Source: Arcobacter venerupis (GTDB lineage Bacteria > Campylobacterota > Campylobacteria > Campylobacterales > Arcobacteraceae). Taken from it: 64,000 bases of DNA. Below, in pieces: positions 27,701-36,588 of this stretch (within the stretch, counting starts at the first letter, position 1; each line of letters opens with the position of its first letter). The stretch lies in the NCBI RefSeq assembly GCF_013201665.1, contig NZ_CP053840.1, positions 1,116,001 to 1,180,000 of the forward strand. The letters run 5' to 3'. The position numbers were made by a program, and so were the translations under genes. The notes under the pieces are model-generated. The model had not been told where the DNA came from. It searched no databases and worked only from the letters and a program-made list of their open reading frames with translations.

Positions 27701-27765
27701 ATAAATTTATTTATCCATTTGATGTATGGTTACGAAAATGGTATGAAAAAGGCTTAGTTAAATAA
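24736..27765 (+). CDS. RND-family efflux transporter, AcrB/MexB superfamily
   Basis: Inner-membrane proton-driven pump of 1009 residues and about 12 transmembrane helices: TM1 at 11-29, two large periplasmic loops, TM2-6 from about 330, TM7 at about 513, TM8-12 from about 835. Signature stretches are NLFPNVDFPVVTIETTYKGADP at the N-terminus and GIFIDDAIVVIENI in TM4, which carries the paired Asp residues of the proton relay. The C-terminal half has GMVGKNAILVVDFAN. It completes a TetR/TolC/MFP/RND operon likely to export toxic hydrophobic compounds. Substrate range is unknown. Confidence 0.94.
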   Translation: MYKLAINRPITTLMGVLTFIVFGLMSYNTMPINLFPNVDFPVVTIETTYKGADPSTVETKVTDKIEEAVSGVDGIDKLMSTSYDGFSSVTVQFKLTKDLDEATNDVRDKIGALDLPSEVDKPIVKKLGGGGAVISLFIASSGTDTISLMRLADEKIKPQLQRIKGVGEVNILGYQDREIRIFIDPFLLNKYNLSSADVSSIIKKQNIKEGVGKLVNQNQEIILKAQGDAQSIEDVGNLLVKSGVKLKDIATIKDGLSDAKSFSSFNGQQGVTLEVKKIAGENVLNIITEVKKILPKLQTLSGEKSQIKILEDQSEKIMVNIDNVQFDLIFGAFLAIVIVFLFLRNVTATIVSALAIPTSVIGTFAIIDALGYDLNRLTLIGLTLAIGIFIDDAIVVIENIMKKMEAGISPFQASFEGAKEVAFSVLAISSVLLAVFIPVAFMDGIVGMFFNSFAMTVASGIVISYLVAIMFIPSIAARVLSSKESSFYHKTEPILKAIDKGYVWLLKPLIRYKTLTIIVTISLLIASTTLKVGMSFLPMEDNAEFQVLIKAPVGVNLESMKDKITPLDDILKEDKDILYSISSIGYNSAKELHKARIYVKLKKLGERKKTQEAIIQYYRDKFSSIKGLIISVDKIDDFNTGDSTSPIQVVITGDNLAELDATSLKLMTILKDTSGIVDVDRDFENGKPEIKIGILRENAQRVGVSVEDIASILSSAYSSESAVSYYEDNGRQFDITVRLKDDYRSSLDDLKKLQVRNSSGQFVALEGLIEIKESLGNASINRFDRERKVLVTANIFNTSLDKIVAVINSKMPEILPKGYNYRFTGDVENMEDTSKAFAGAVLLAVILIYLILAALYESIIQPFIIMISMPLSFTGIMVALYATGNSFSLFVMIGIILLLGMVGKNAILVVDFANRAIKDGKSIDDALLEAGEKRLRPILMTTFAMIGAMIPLAFGSGAGHESNAPMALAIIGGLVSSTILTLLVVPAIYKFIYPFDVWLRKWYEKGLVK

Positions 27766-27773
27766 TTTGATTT

Positions 27774-27794
27774 AAAGGGAGTTTTACTCCCTTT
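27774..27794. terminator. Terminator of the efflux operon
   Basis: AAAGGGAG (27774-27781), loop TTTTA, CTCCCTTT (27787-27794), just after the RND stop codon. Confidence 0.8.
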
Positions 27795-27821
27795 ATCCTT
27801 ACAAAAAAAAGGTAAAAGAGA

Positions 27822-28262
27822 GTGAATTTAGAAGAGATACAAAAAAAATTAATAAATGATTTTGATTTTGATAAAGTTTTGGAGATACTTACAAAATTAG
27901 GAGAAAATTATTCTAAAAATGATTTGATAGAGAATGCAAAAGGTCTAATTAAAATGACATATACATCAAGAGAAATGGATGATGTATTCTTTAATGCAGC
28001 TTATCTTATGGCTTCAAGATCTTATATTGACCAAAGAGAAGTTCACTATAGTTTAAATTTTTTAATAGATATTCAATCAACTGTAAATTTTGATTTGAAA
28101 GAGACTTTCAAACATAGAATTGTAAGTGAAAAAGAGTTTATTCTAAGAGAGGAACTACGAAATTTACTGGAGTTAAATAAAACTAAATATGAAGAAAATA
28201 AAGATGAATTTTCAGAAGCTAATATCTTTAAAATAGAAGAGATTTTACAGATATTGGATTAA
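27822..28262 (+). CDS. Small soluble protein of unknown function
   Basis: 146 residues, acidic and mostly helical, with no signal peptide or membrane segment. It starts with GTG at 27822 behind a weak GAGAG. The repeated leucine/isoleucine heptads (FDKVLEILTKLGENY, LREELRNLLELN) suggest a helical-bundle interaction protein. I do not recognise a family. It stands alone after the efflux terminator and 168 bases before the TPR gene, so it could lead that unit. Confidence 0.7.
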   Translation: MNLEEIQKKLINDFDFDKVLEILTKLGENYSKNDLIENAKGLIKMTYTSREMDDVFFNAAYLMASRSYIDQREVHYSLNFLIDIQSTVNFDLKETFKHRIVSEKEFILREELRNLLELNKTKYEENKDEFSEANIFKIEEILQILD

Positions 28263-28430
28263 TTTTTTATTTCCCTATATCTTCAATTATTTTTGTCAAA
28301 ATATTTTCAAATTATCATCATAATCAAAATAAATACCTAATTTAGAGCTTATATAAATAATAATATAATTGTAATATTTTAAAAGATATAATCGCAAAAT
28401 ATTATAAAAAACTTAAAGTCTTGAGTAACA

Positions 28431-29738
28431 ATGATTGAAGAAGAAGCATTTATAGAAAAAATACACTATTTGTACGACCTAAAAAGATATAAACAGGTTA
28501 TAGAGTTATGTATGAAATATCTTTATACAGAAAATGAATATATTGAGTATTTGTATAGCAAAATTATTGAATCTAATTTAGAATTAAAACTATTGGATAA
28601 AGCAGAAAAATTTGTAAATGAAGCACTTGAAAAATTCCCCAATAACAGTTATTATCATGCATTATTAACGAGAGTTTATTTGGAAAGAATGAATTATACA
28701 AAAGCATTAAAAGAGGTTAATATTGCTCTTAGTTTATATCCTAATGATGCTTATTTATTTTATTTAAAAGCAGTGGTATTTAATGATAGATATGATTTTA
28801 TAGATGCAGAGAGAATGATTATGAAGGCATTGGAACAAGATAGTAGTAATATCAGTTATATGTCTTTATATGCAAGAGTGCTATATAATTTAGGTAATAA
28901 AAAATACAAAGAAATCTTAGATAATATCCTTTCTATTGATCCTAATAATAGTGATGCCATTTACTTTATGAGTACAATAGATAATAAATCGTTAAAAAAA
29001 CAAAAAAAAGGTTTTCTAAAAGCTCTTAAACTAAACCCTTTCAGTGAAACTTATCAATCAGCTCTTAAAACAAATAAAAGAGATTTAATTTTATTTTTTC
29101 TTTCAATTTTTGCAATAGTAGTTGAGATTTTTTTGACATTTCAAGTAAGTGTACCAAATGTAGTGAAAAATACATTAATTATTTTTATCATTATATCTAT
29201 AATTCATTTGTCATATTATTCTTTAGAAGCATATTTGTTAACAGCTTTTGCAATATTTCCATTTTTCATAGATGAAAAAAAAGATATTAGTCTGATAATC
29301 ATATCTATTTTTATAAGCCTATTTTTTGCTTATTTTTTAAGGAATATTGCAACTTTTTTTAAATCAATAATTATATCGCTTGTTGAAGCAATGCAAGAAA
29401 CAAAAAGTACAATAAAATATTTAACCATCAAAGATTTACCTGAATTATTAAAAGTAAATATTTTAGAAATTATTTTATTGATTCTTTCTGTAGTGGCTTT
29501 TTTGAATGAATTAGCAATTTCTATTTCAATGATTTTTATTATTCCTTTTTTTGTATTAATTATGAAAAAACAATTTAGCTTTTCTTTTTTGCTTAAAGCA
29601 TTTGTATTATTATATTTATTGAAAATTATATCCGTGTTAATACTTCCTGCAATAAATATTTATCCATCATTCTCACCTTGGATTTTAGCTTTATTTATGG
29701 GAATTATATATACGCAAACTGTTAGGAGAATCATATGA
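28431..29738 (+). CDS. TPR protein with C-terminal multi-pass membrane domain
   Basis: 435 residues. Residues 1-200 form about five tetratricopeptide-like helix pairs facing the cytoplasm (LDKAEKFVNEALEKFPNNSYY; YTKALKEVNIALSLYPNDAYL). From about 217 to the end there are roughly seven to eight transmembrane helices (RDLILFFLSIFAIVVEIFL and following). The stop overlaps the AAA+ ATPase start (ATGAG), so the two are probably made in fixed ratio. I infer that the TPR part docks the ATPase or its substrates at the inner membrane. No named family is recognised. Confidence 0.82.
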   Translation: MIEEEAFIEKIHYLYDLKRYKQVIELCMKYLYTENEYIEYLYSKIIESNLELKLLDKAEKFVNEALEKFPNNSYYHALLTRVYLERMNYTKALKEVNIALSLYPNDAYLFYLKAVVFNDRYDFIDAERMIMKALEQDSSNISYMSLYARVLYNLGNKKYKEILDNILSIDPNNSDAIYFMSTIDNKSLKKQKKGFLKALKLNPFSETYQSALKTNKRDLILFFLSIFAIVVEIFLTFQVSVPNVVKNTLIIFIIISIIHLSYYSLEAYLLTAFAIFPFFIDEKKDISLIIISIFISLFFAYFLRNIATFFKSIIISLVEAMQETKSTIKYLTIKDLPELLKVNILEIILLILSVVAFLNELAISISMIFIIPFFVLIMKKQFSFSFLLKAFVLLYLLKIISVLILPAINIYPSFSPWILALFMGIIYTQTVRRII

Positions 29739-30694
29739 GTGAAATATTATCTAATAAAGAAGAGACATTAGAAGATAATTTGAAAGAAACTTTTTTATTT
29801 GAAAAAGATTTAAATATAACATTTGATGAGGTGGCAGGGCTTGATACTTTAAAGAAAAAAGCAAATATGAAAATTATTATGCCATTTCAAAAACCAGAAC
29901 TTTTTAAAAAATATAATAAAAAAATTGGTGGTGGCATTTTAATGTATGGCCCTCCTGGATGTGGTAAAACTCATTTTGCAAAAGCCATTGCTGGTGAATG
30001 TAAAGCTTCCTTTTTCCATGTAGGCATAGACCAGATACTTGATAAGTGGCTAGGGAATAGTGAAAAAAATATTGCTGGATTATTTAAAGAAGCTAGAGCA
30101 CATAAACCTGCGATTATTTTTATTGATGAAATTGATGCACTTGGAAGAAAAAGAGAGTTATTAAAACACTCTAGTAGTTCAAGTGTAATTAATACATTTT
30201 TATCACAATTAGATGGTTTTGATTCAGATAATGAGGGCATTTTAATAATTGGAGCAACAAATGCTCCTTGGGATGTAGATAGTGCTTTTAAACGTACAGG
30301 ACGATTTGATACTTTATTTTTTGTTCCTCCTCCTGATGATAATGCAAGAGAATCAATGTTCAAACTTTTATTAAAAGATATTCCAATATATAAAATAGAC
30401 TATAAAAAATTAGCAAGTGAAACGAATTTCTATTCTGGTGCAGATATAAAAGGAATTGTAGATTCAGCTATTGAAATAGCTTTAGATGAGATTCTTGAAA
30501 CAGGAAATGAACGTGATATTGTTACTGAGGATATTTTAGCTAGCATTGCCACAAATAAACCTACTGTAACTGAATGGTTTGATTTAGTTAATAATGTATT
30601 AGAATATGCAAATGAATCAGGAGAATATAATGATGTAGCTGAATATCTTGCTTTTAATAAACCTAAAAAAAAGAAAATTATGGGGTTTTTATAA
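29735..30694 (+). CDS. AAA+ ATPase, FtsH/Cdc48/Vps4-like, without protease domain
   Basis: 319 residues with one AAA module. Walker A GPPGCGKT is at 72-79, a pore loop DKWLGNSEKN at 103-112 (aromatic-hydrophobic, as in Vps4 or katanin), Walker B IIFIDEID at 127-134, sensor-1 N176 in IIGATN, and arginine fingers R187 and R190 in FKRTGRFD. There is no zinc-protease motif and no own membrane segment. Overlap with the TPR-membrane gene suggests a split FtsH-like machine in which the partner supplies membrane anchoring and substrate choice. It ends one base before the stop of a convergent gene. Confidence 0.9.
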   Translation: MSEILSNKEETLEDNLKETFLFEKDLNITFDEVAGLDTLKKKANMKIIMPFQKPELFKKYNKKIGGGILMYGPPGCGKTHFAKAIAGECKASFFHVGIDQILDKWLGNSEKNIAGLFKEARAHKPAIIFIDEIDALGRKRELLKHSSSSSVINTFLSQLDGFDSDNEGILIIGATNAPWDVDSAFKRTGRFDTLFFVPPPDDNARESMFKLLLKDIPIYKIDYKKLASETNFYSGADIKGIVDSAIEIALDEILETGNERDIVTEDILASIATNKPTVTEWFDLVNNVLEYANESGEYNDVAEYLAFNKPKKKKIMGFL

Positions 30695-30695
30695 A

Positions 30696-31358
30696 TTATA
30701 AATTCTCCAAAGCACTTTCATTAAATCTATAAGTTTTATGTTGTACTTTTGTAAGGATATTTTTTTCTGCTAAATCTTTGAAAAGTTTTATAAGAGTTGG
30801 TTTAGAAATTGAAAAGTTATCCATTATATCTGTATACGAAGCTGTGAAAAGGTTTTCATTGTCTAGATTATTTATAATATGTTTTACTATTTCAACTTGT
30901 TTCCCATCTGATATTGCTGAAATTGTTTTAATTACATTATTGTTTTTTTGAATCTCTTTTTTTTGAATAATGGGAAGTAAAATAGTATGTAAACTATTAA
31001 GTAGCTCTTTGATATTTATAGGTTTTATTATGTAGTTTTCTACTTTTAATTTTATTGCATCAAGTAAATATTGAGTATCTGTATGTGCAGTTGTTAAAAT
31101 TATTGGAGTATTTATATTTTTATTTTTAATATGTTTTAAAAAATCAATTCCATTTTCATTTTTTAATAAAATATCACAAATAATTACATCTACTTTTTTA
31201 TGCAATAAAATATCTAAAGCTTCAGTTGAAGTTTTAACAGCATAGGTATTATTTACAAAATCTTCTAAAATATCTCTCGTGTGTTTTAATAAGTCTTCAT
31301 CATCTTCAAGATATAAAACATTAAAATTGTGTAATATATTTAAATCATTATTTGTCAT
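30696..31358 (-). CDS. Response regulator with C-terminal winged-helix-like output
   Basis: About 220 residues. Receiver: acidic pair in LYLEDDED, phospho-acceptor Asp in DVIICDILL (residue 62 from this start), Thr in LTTAHTD and Lys in NYIIKPIN. The C-terminal 70 residues (DIMDNFSISKPTLIKLFKDL, then a basic wing) look like a helix-turn-helix of the RepL/winged type, so it is probably a DNA-binding regulator. An alternative ATG at 31379 adds seven residues; neither start has a good ribosome-binding site, and I prefer the one with the shorter overlap with the kinase gene. Its targets may include the divergent formate dehydrogenase operon. Confidence 0.87.
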   Translation of the reverse strand: MTNNDLNILHNFNVLYLEDDEDLLKHTRDILEDFVNNTYAVKTSTEALDILLHKKVDVIICDILLKNENGIDFLKHIKNKNINTPIILTTAHTDTQYLLDAIKLKVENYIIKPINIKELLNSLHTILLPIIQKKEIQKNNNVIKTISAISDGKQVEIVKHIINNLDNENLFTASYTDIMDNFSISKPTLIKLFKDLAEKNILTKVQHKTYRFNESALENL

Positions 31359-32940
31359 TTGTATTTTCGCTACTTTCATCTTGTATTGGTATTTTTATTG
31401 TAAATAGGGTGCAATTAAATGCTTTTTTGTTTTTCATTTTATGAGATATATTTCTGCAAAAGATTACCCCATTCATATGTTTTTCAATTATCTGTTTTGA
31501 CATATAAAGTCCAATACCAGTACCGGCACTTTTATATTTTGTGGTGTAATATGGCTCGAAAATTTTTGGCAAAATATCTTCAGGGATTCCTCCACCATTA
31601 TCAAGCATATTTACAACAAGATGATTTTTATATTTATGTACAATTATTTTGATAATTCTATCATTTTTGTCAACATTAGAACATAAAGCATCTTTTGAAT
31701 TTGAAATTATATTTAAAAATACATGAGATAATTCATTGTAATAACTATTTATTTCCATATCTTTTCTAATTTTCACTTTTACTTCAATACTTTCTTGAAG
31801 TAGCAAATATTTTGATAATTCAATAGAGTGTTCAATACAATTTTTTATACTAAATTTACTTTTTATTTTATTTGGTGAAAAGAAATTTTTAAAATCTTCT
31901 AGGGTATTTGACATGTTATTTGCCAAAAGTAGGGCATCATTTACTTTTTCATCTACAAAAGTAGGAGTTAATTTTCCTAATGACATTTTTGTTTGAAAAC
32001 TTTGAATTATCATAGTAATTGAACCTAATGGTTGTCTCCATTGATGGGCAATATTATTAAGCATTTCTCCAAGACTTGCAAACCTTGCTTGTTGAAACAT
32101 GATAATGTCTTTTTTTCTATTTTGTACAACTTCTTTTGAAATTTTTATCTCAAGATAATTGTTTATCTCTTGAAGTTCTTTTGTTTTTTCATTTACTTTT
32201 TGTTCTAAAGAGTTATGCAATTTTTTAAAATTATTAATTATAAATAAAGACAAAATTACAGAAAAGAAAAATACTATAAAAATAAAAATTATAGAAAAAA
32301 TAAAAATAATATTAAAAATCTTATCGGTGTTTCTTTTTTCATTTATGGCAAGGGATAAATCATAATTAATCAAACTTGTAAGATAGATAGAAATTGCATT
32401 TATTTCAAGATTCATATTTGCAAAATACTCATCAGAGTTTAATATCTTAATTAAATCAATTTCATCTTTAATTAACTCTCGTTTTTTATTTATATTTTCC
32501 ATTATAGATTGTTTTAAAGCTTTGTTTTCGTAATAATTTTCTTCATTTATAATAAATTTTTTTATGAATATTGTTAAAAATTCTTTGTTTCTTAGTTTAA
32601 TTTGTTCTTTGTATAAAGACCAATTTCTATCTATTATTTCTTGAGCTAATTTCAGAATTTCTATGCTTTGTTGATATGTGATTTGTTTTCTTTCAAAATC
32701 AAATAACGTATCTTGAATATTTACTTTGTAAGAGTCTTTTATATGTTCAAGTTGCATTAAACTTTTTGTTCTTTTTTCAAATAAAATATCGAAATCATGT
32801 TTCATTGTAAAAATAGATATTTGAGACAAAATAATAATACAAATCATTCCACCAGCAATGATAAAAACTAAAAATGATGTTTTATATTTAAAATCTAAAC
32901 TATCAAAATATGAGATTAAAAAATTAAATTTATTTTTCAT
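31348..32940 (-). CDS. Sensor histidine kinase with two transmembrane helices
   Basis: 530 residues. TM1 at about 22-43, a helical periplasmic sensor at about 44-207, TM2 at about 210-236, a coiled coil to 290, the phospho-accepting His at 299 in NIAHQWRQPL, the N box (NIISNSKDAL), the G1 box (DNGGGIP) and the G2 region (GTGIGLYMSKQII). The HQWRQPL type is common in Campylobacterota. It overlaps the binding-protein gene upstream by 11 bases and the regulator downstream, so the three form a signalling operon. It probably senses ligand-loaded binding protein. Confidence 0.92.
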   Translation of the reverse strand: MKNKFNFLISYFDSLDFKYKTSFLVFIIAGGMICIIILSQISIFTMKHDFDILFEKRTKSLMQLEHIKDSYKVNIQDTLFDFERKQITYQQSIEILKLAQEIIDRNWSLYKEQIKLRNKEFLTIFIKKFIINEENYYENKALKQSIMENINKKRELIKDEIDLIKILNSDEYFANMNLEINAISIYLTSLINYDLSLAINEKRNTDKIFNIIFIFSIIFIFIVFFFSVILSLFIINNFKKLHNSLEQKVNEKTKELQEINNYLEIKISKEVVQNRKKDIIMFQQARFASLGEMLNNIAHQWRQPLGSITMIIQSFQTKMSLGKLTPTFVDEKVNDALLLANNMSNTLEDFKNFFSPNKIKSKFSIKNCIEHSIELSKYLLLQESIEVKVKIRKDMEINSYYNELSHVFLNIISNSKDALCSNVDKNDRIIKIIVHKYKNHLVVNMLDNGGGIPEDILPKIFEPYYTTKYKSAGTGIGLYMSKQIIEKHMNGVIFCRNISHKMKNKKAFNCTLFTIKIPIQDESSENTNDK

Positions 32941-34084
32941 TTTTTAGCTCTATAAATTTATCATTTTTATATTCGAAAAGATAAGTTTTATTTAAAAGTT
33001 GTGAATTTTTATATTCCAATGAAATACCTTTTAATAAATCATTTGGAGTAGTTTTTAACATATAAAGTAGTTTTTCTCTAGTTATATCTCCTGTAATTCT
33101 TGAAATTGCGTTCACTAAAATCTTTGAAGATAAAAAAGCTTCAAGGGATAAAAAGCCAAAAGGCTCATTAGGATAATATTTTTGCATGATTTGTTGATAC
33201 TCTTTTACAGCTTCAATATTTGTGTTTTCATAACTTGGAACTACTTGTGAAAAAATTATATTTTCACTATCTGTACCCAAATTTTTCAATTCTTTTACCA
33301 TAGAATTACTATCTCCAAAAGAGATATTACAAAATATTACATCTTTTAGATTTTCATGCTCTCTTGCTTTTTTTATAAATAAAGAGTTTGTCTTATATGC
33401 TCCAATTATAAAAATTACTTCTGGAATAACATCTTTCATTTCATTAAAAGCATGATTTATTGATAAAGTATTTCTTTTATATGAACCCTCAGCAATAAGT
33501 CCTAAATCTCTTTTTTTTAATGAATTAACTAAAGAGATATAACCTTCTTCTCCATAATCATCATTTTGATAAAACACAGCAATTTTATTTAATTTCTTTT
33601 TGTTGCTCAAATAATTTATTAAAGTTTCTATTTCTTGATCATAAGAGCTTCTAAAATTTATAAAGTTTTGATTTTTATTATCTCTTAAAAAAGAAGCTCC
33701 TGTAAATGCAGAAAAAAATGGAATATCTTCATCATATAAAATAGGTAAAATTCTTTTTACTGTAGGAGTTCCAACAAAACCAAAAAGGGCAAAAACTTTA
33801 TCCTTGAAAATTAATTTTTTAGTATTTTCAAATGTTAGTTCAGGTTCATATTTATCATCATAAACTAAAAACTCAATTTTTTTGTTTTTTATCAAATTAT
33901 TTTCATTTGCATAAGTAAAATAAGCATTAACTCCACTTGATACAGACTCTCCCCAAGATTTAATAATTCCACTATTTGGAAGAGATGACCCAATAATTAA
34001 AGTTTTTTCTTTGAAAACTTCATTTTTTAAACAGATATAAAAAATAATAAATATAGATATAAAAAGTAATAATTTTTTTGACAT
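32930..34084 (-). CDS. Periplasmic LivK-type ligand-binding protein linked to a two-component system
   Basis: About 384 residues of type I periplasmic-binding fold (branched-chain amino-acid/amide receptor family): LIIGSSLPNSGIIKSWGESV near the N-terminus, ALFGFVGTPTVKRILPIL, KIAVFYQNDDYGEEGY. I start at ATG 34084 because it directly precedes a signal peptide (KKLLLFISIFIIFYI); a longer frame opens at 34126. No ABC permease or ATPase is nearby. Instead the stop overlaps the histidine kinase start, so it probably acts as a sensor accessory, like TorT, not in transport. Confidence 0.85.
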   Translation of the reverse strand: MSKKLLLFISIFIIFYICLKNEVFKEKTLIIGSSLPNSGIIKSWGESVSSGVNAYFTYANENNLIKNKKIEFLVYDDKYEPELTFENTKKLIFKDKVFALFGFVGTPTVKRILPILYDEDIPFFSAFTGASFLRDNKNQNFINFRSSYDQEIETLINYLSNKKKLNKIAVFYQNDDYGEEGYISLVNSLKKRDLGLIAEGSYKRNTLSINHAFNEMKDVIPEVIFIIGAYKTNSLFIKKAREHENLKDVIFCNISFGDSNSMVKELKNLGTDSENIIFSQVVPSYENTNIEAVKEYQQIMQKYYPNEPFGFLSLEAFLSSKILVNAISRITGDITREKLLYMLKTTPNDLLKGISLEYKNSQLLNKTYLFEYKNDKFIELKNEK

Positions 34085-34225
34085 TTGAAAGTGTACTAAA
34101 ATATAGCCAAAAAAGATTTGAATCATAATTCAAAAATGGTAAATAATAATTTATTATTTAAGCCACATTTTATTTTTATACATATAGAATTAGGTAAAAT
34201 ATTTTTTACCTAAAAGGGATAAAAT

Positions 34226-35902
34226 TTGCAAGAATTTATTTATTATAATGCTTCAGGGCTTGATTTTCCCATTAGTGAGCAGATATTTGTAACAACAAAT
34301 ATTGAAGATACTAAAAATAAAAATTTCCTCATATCTAATACATCTGAAATAAGTAGTGAAATAAGTGCACAAGAAATTGATTTTTATATAAAAAATTCAC
34401 AAGATAACTTATCAAATAAAATCAAAAATGTTTTAAAGCTCTATGAAATAGCTGCAAGTAAATATGATTTTGCTTTAGATATTCCTTATTCTGCTGAAAT
34501 CTCAAATGAAGTTTTGATAATTGTAAATTCACAAGATGAATATGATAATTTTTTATCAAATATTGAAGCAAAAGATTTTGAACTTTTCTCAATAAGTGCA
34601 GATATTTTAAAATCTATCTCTGGAAATATTGGAAATTTACAAGTTATTGTTGATGATGAAGGTGAAGAAATTACTTTAAATGTTTCTCAAATTGTTTGGT
34701 TTGATGCTAAACAAATGCAAAAAGAAAGAATAGGTATTTTTAACTCAAATTTATCAAATATTCAAGATGTGATTAAATCATTAAAACAAAATATTAACTC
34801 ATACTCTTATAAAAAATTTACAACATATGACCCAACAATTTGTCAATATAATGAAAGACGAGTTGAAATTTGTAGTAAATGTGAAGATGTTTGCCCAACC
34901 GTTGCAATTACAAAAAATGATAAAACTAAAACTTTAACATTCTCTCAAATTGATTGTTTTGGCTGTGGTGGTTGCATTTCTGTTTGTCCAAGTGGTTCTC
35001 TTGATTATGCACCTACAAATAGAGACTCTTTATTTGAAATGAGTAAATTTTATAAAGATACTCATCCTTTAATTCTTCCTTTAAAAATGAATATTCAAAA
35101 CTTAGAGCTTGAATTAAAAGATAATGTTTTACCTTTTGCAATTGAGGGTGAGAAATTTTTAGATGAATCATCACTTTTAACTTTGCTTCAACTTAGTGGT
35201 TCTCAAGTTATCTTTTATTGTGATTTCCTTTCAAAAGGTACAGCTGATTCAATTAGAATTTTAAATGATATTTATCAAAAAAGATTTGCTTTAGATGCTG
35301 TTTTAGTAGCTAGTAATGAAGAAGAATTAGCCTTAGCTTTAGAAAAAGTATCTTTTGTTGAAGACTCTTATTTTAATTTCAATCAAAGTGGTCTTAAAAA
35401 AAGAGAAGTTTTTTCTCAAAGATTACAAAAAATTGTAGGAAATGAAGATTTAGGAATAGTAACAACTGGTGAGCATATACATTATGGAACTGTAAAAGTA
35501 AATCAAGATAACTGTACTTTATGTTTATCTTGTGTGGGGGCATGTAATGTGGATGCCTTGTTTGCAAATGAGAGTGACTTTACTTTAAGAGTAAATCCAT
35601 CACTTTGTACTTCATGTGGTTATTGTGAAATTTCATGTCCAGAAATTGATTGTTTAACAATCCAAAGAGATGAAATTCAACTACAACCTATGTGGTTTAA
35701 AGAAAATATATTAGCAAAAGATAAACTTTTTGCCTGTGTTGAGTGTGGAAAAGAGTTTGCAACAACTAAAGCTATTGAAAAAATAGCTTCTATTATGGCT
35801 CCAATTTTTGCAAAATCAAGTGAAACTAAAAAAAGAACTTTGTATTGCTGTGAAGATTGTAAAGCCAAATTGATGATAAAACAAGGATTATTAGATGCAT
35901 AA
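34226..35902 (+). CDS. Multi-[4Fe-4S] ferredoxin-like protein of the formate dehydrogenase locus
   Basis: 558 residues, cytoplasmic (no signal peptide). It starts with TTG at 34226, with AAGGG about eight bases upstream. Cys clusters: C-x2-C-x3-CP near 215 (CSKCEDVCP), C-x2-C-x2-C-x3-CP near 248 (CFGCGGCISVCP), a third near 432 (CTLCLSCVGAC), a fourth near 461 (CTSCGYCEISCP), and two C-x2-C pairs near the C-terminus (CVECGKEF, CCEDCKAK). Related proteins lead FDH operons in Campylobacterota. It may pass electrons to or from FDH or a quinone partner. It overlaps the TorD-like gene by eight bases. Confidence 0.85.
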   Translation: MQEFIYYNASGLDFPISEQIFVTTNIEDTKNKNFLISNTSEISSEISAQEIDFYIKNSQDNLSNKIKNVLKLYEIAASKYDFALDIPYSAEISNEVLIIVNSQDEYDNFLSNIEAKDFELFSISADILKSISGNIGNLQVIVDDEGEEITLNVSQIVWFDAKQMQKERIGIFNSNLSNIQDVIKSLKQNINSYSYKKFTTYDPTICQYNERRVEICSKCEDVCPTVAITKNDKTKTLTFSQIDCFGCGGCISVCPSGSLDYAPTNRDSLFEMSKFYKDTHPLILPLKMNIQNLELELKDNVLPFAIEGEKFLDESSLLTLLQLSGSQVIFYCDFLSKGTADSIRILNDIYQKRFALDAVLVASNEEELALALEKVSFVEDSYFNFNQSGLKKREVFSQRLQKIVGNEDLGIVTTGEHIHYGTVKVNQDNCTLCLSCVGACNVDALFANESDFTLRVNPSLCTSCGYCEISCPEIDCLTIQRDEIQLQPMWFKENILAKDKLFACVECGKEFATTKAIEKIASIMAPIFAKSSETKKRTLYCCEDCKAKLMIKQGLLDA

Positions 35903-36506
35903 ATTAGAAATTGATAAAGCAAGACTGTTTTTATACAATATTTTATCTTTATTGTTTGTAGAAGAGTATGTAAAAAACAATGAAAAACAAATTATTAATG
36001 ATTTAGAAATTCTATCTAATAACTCTTTTGATGAAGATGTATCAGTTGCTGCAAAAAATATTTTAAATTATTTAGAAGATAAAGGTTTTGATAAATTATA
36101 TATTGATTATCAAGAACTTTTTATTGTTCCTTTTGGAACTTTTGTTTCTTTGAGTGCTTCTTGGTATCACGAACAACGAGAAGGTGGGTTTATGCAGTTA
36201 AAAGTAAAAGATGTTTTAGCAAAAACAAAAATCAGAAAAGATGAAAAAACTTTTACTGCACCAGAAGACCATTATGGATTTATTTTTACTTTAAGTGCAT
36301 ATTTAATTGAGCAACAAATCAAAAATGAGATTAAAGAAGATTTACAAAAAGAGTTATTTCAAATTGTAATTAATCCTTATTGTGAAGAGTTATTTTACAA
36401 ATTAATAGCCTCTCCCAGTGCAATTTATTCACAAGTTGGAGTTATTTTAGCAAATATTTGTAATTTTGAAAGAGCATATTTAGATATTCAAAAATTAAAA
36501 AAATAA
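35895..36506 (+). CDS. TorD/DmsD-family chaperone for formate dehydrogenase
   Basis: 203 residues, helical, with the family core near 80-130 (DYQELFIVPFGTFVSLSASWY; then PEDHYGFIFTLSAYLIEQQI, the E-P-x-D-H-like motif). TorD-type proteins bind Tat signal peptides and help load the molybdenum cofactor. It is coupled to the ferredoxin-like gene and precedes two genes with Tat signals, so FdhA is the likely client. Confidence 0.88.
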   Translation: MHKLEIDKARLFLYNILSLLFVEEYVKNNEKQIINDLEILSNNSFDEDVSVAAKNILNYLEDKGFDKLYIDYQELFIVPFGTFVSLSASWYHEQREGGFMQLKVKDVLAKTKIRKDEKTFTAPEDHYGFIFTLSAYLIEQQIKNEIKEDLQKELFQIVINPYCEELFYKLIASPSAIYSQVGVILANICNFERAYLDIQKLKK

Positions 36507-36588
36507 GAATTTTGTAAGAAAGCTGCTCTAAAAATTTAAAGGAATTTTTAAAGGGGCTTTTTACCCAAATTTAAAAGTGGAGTTAATT

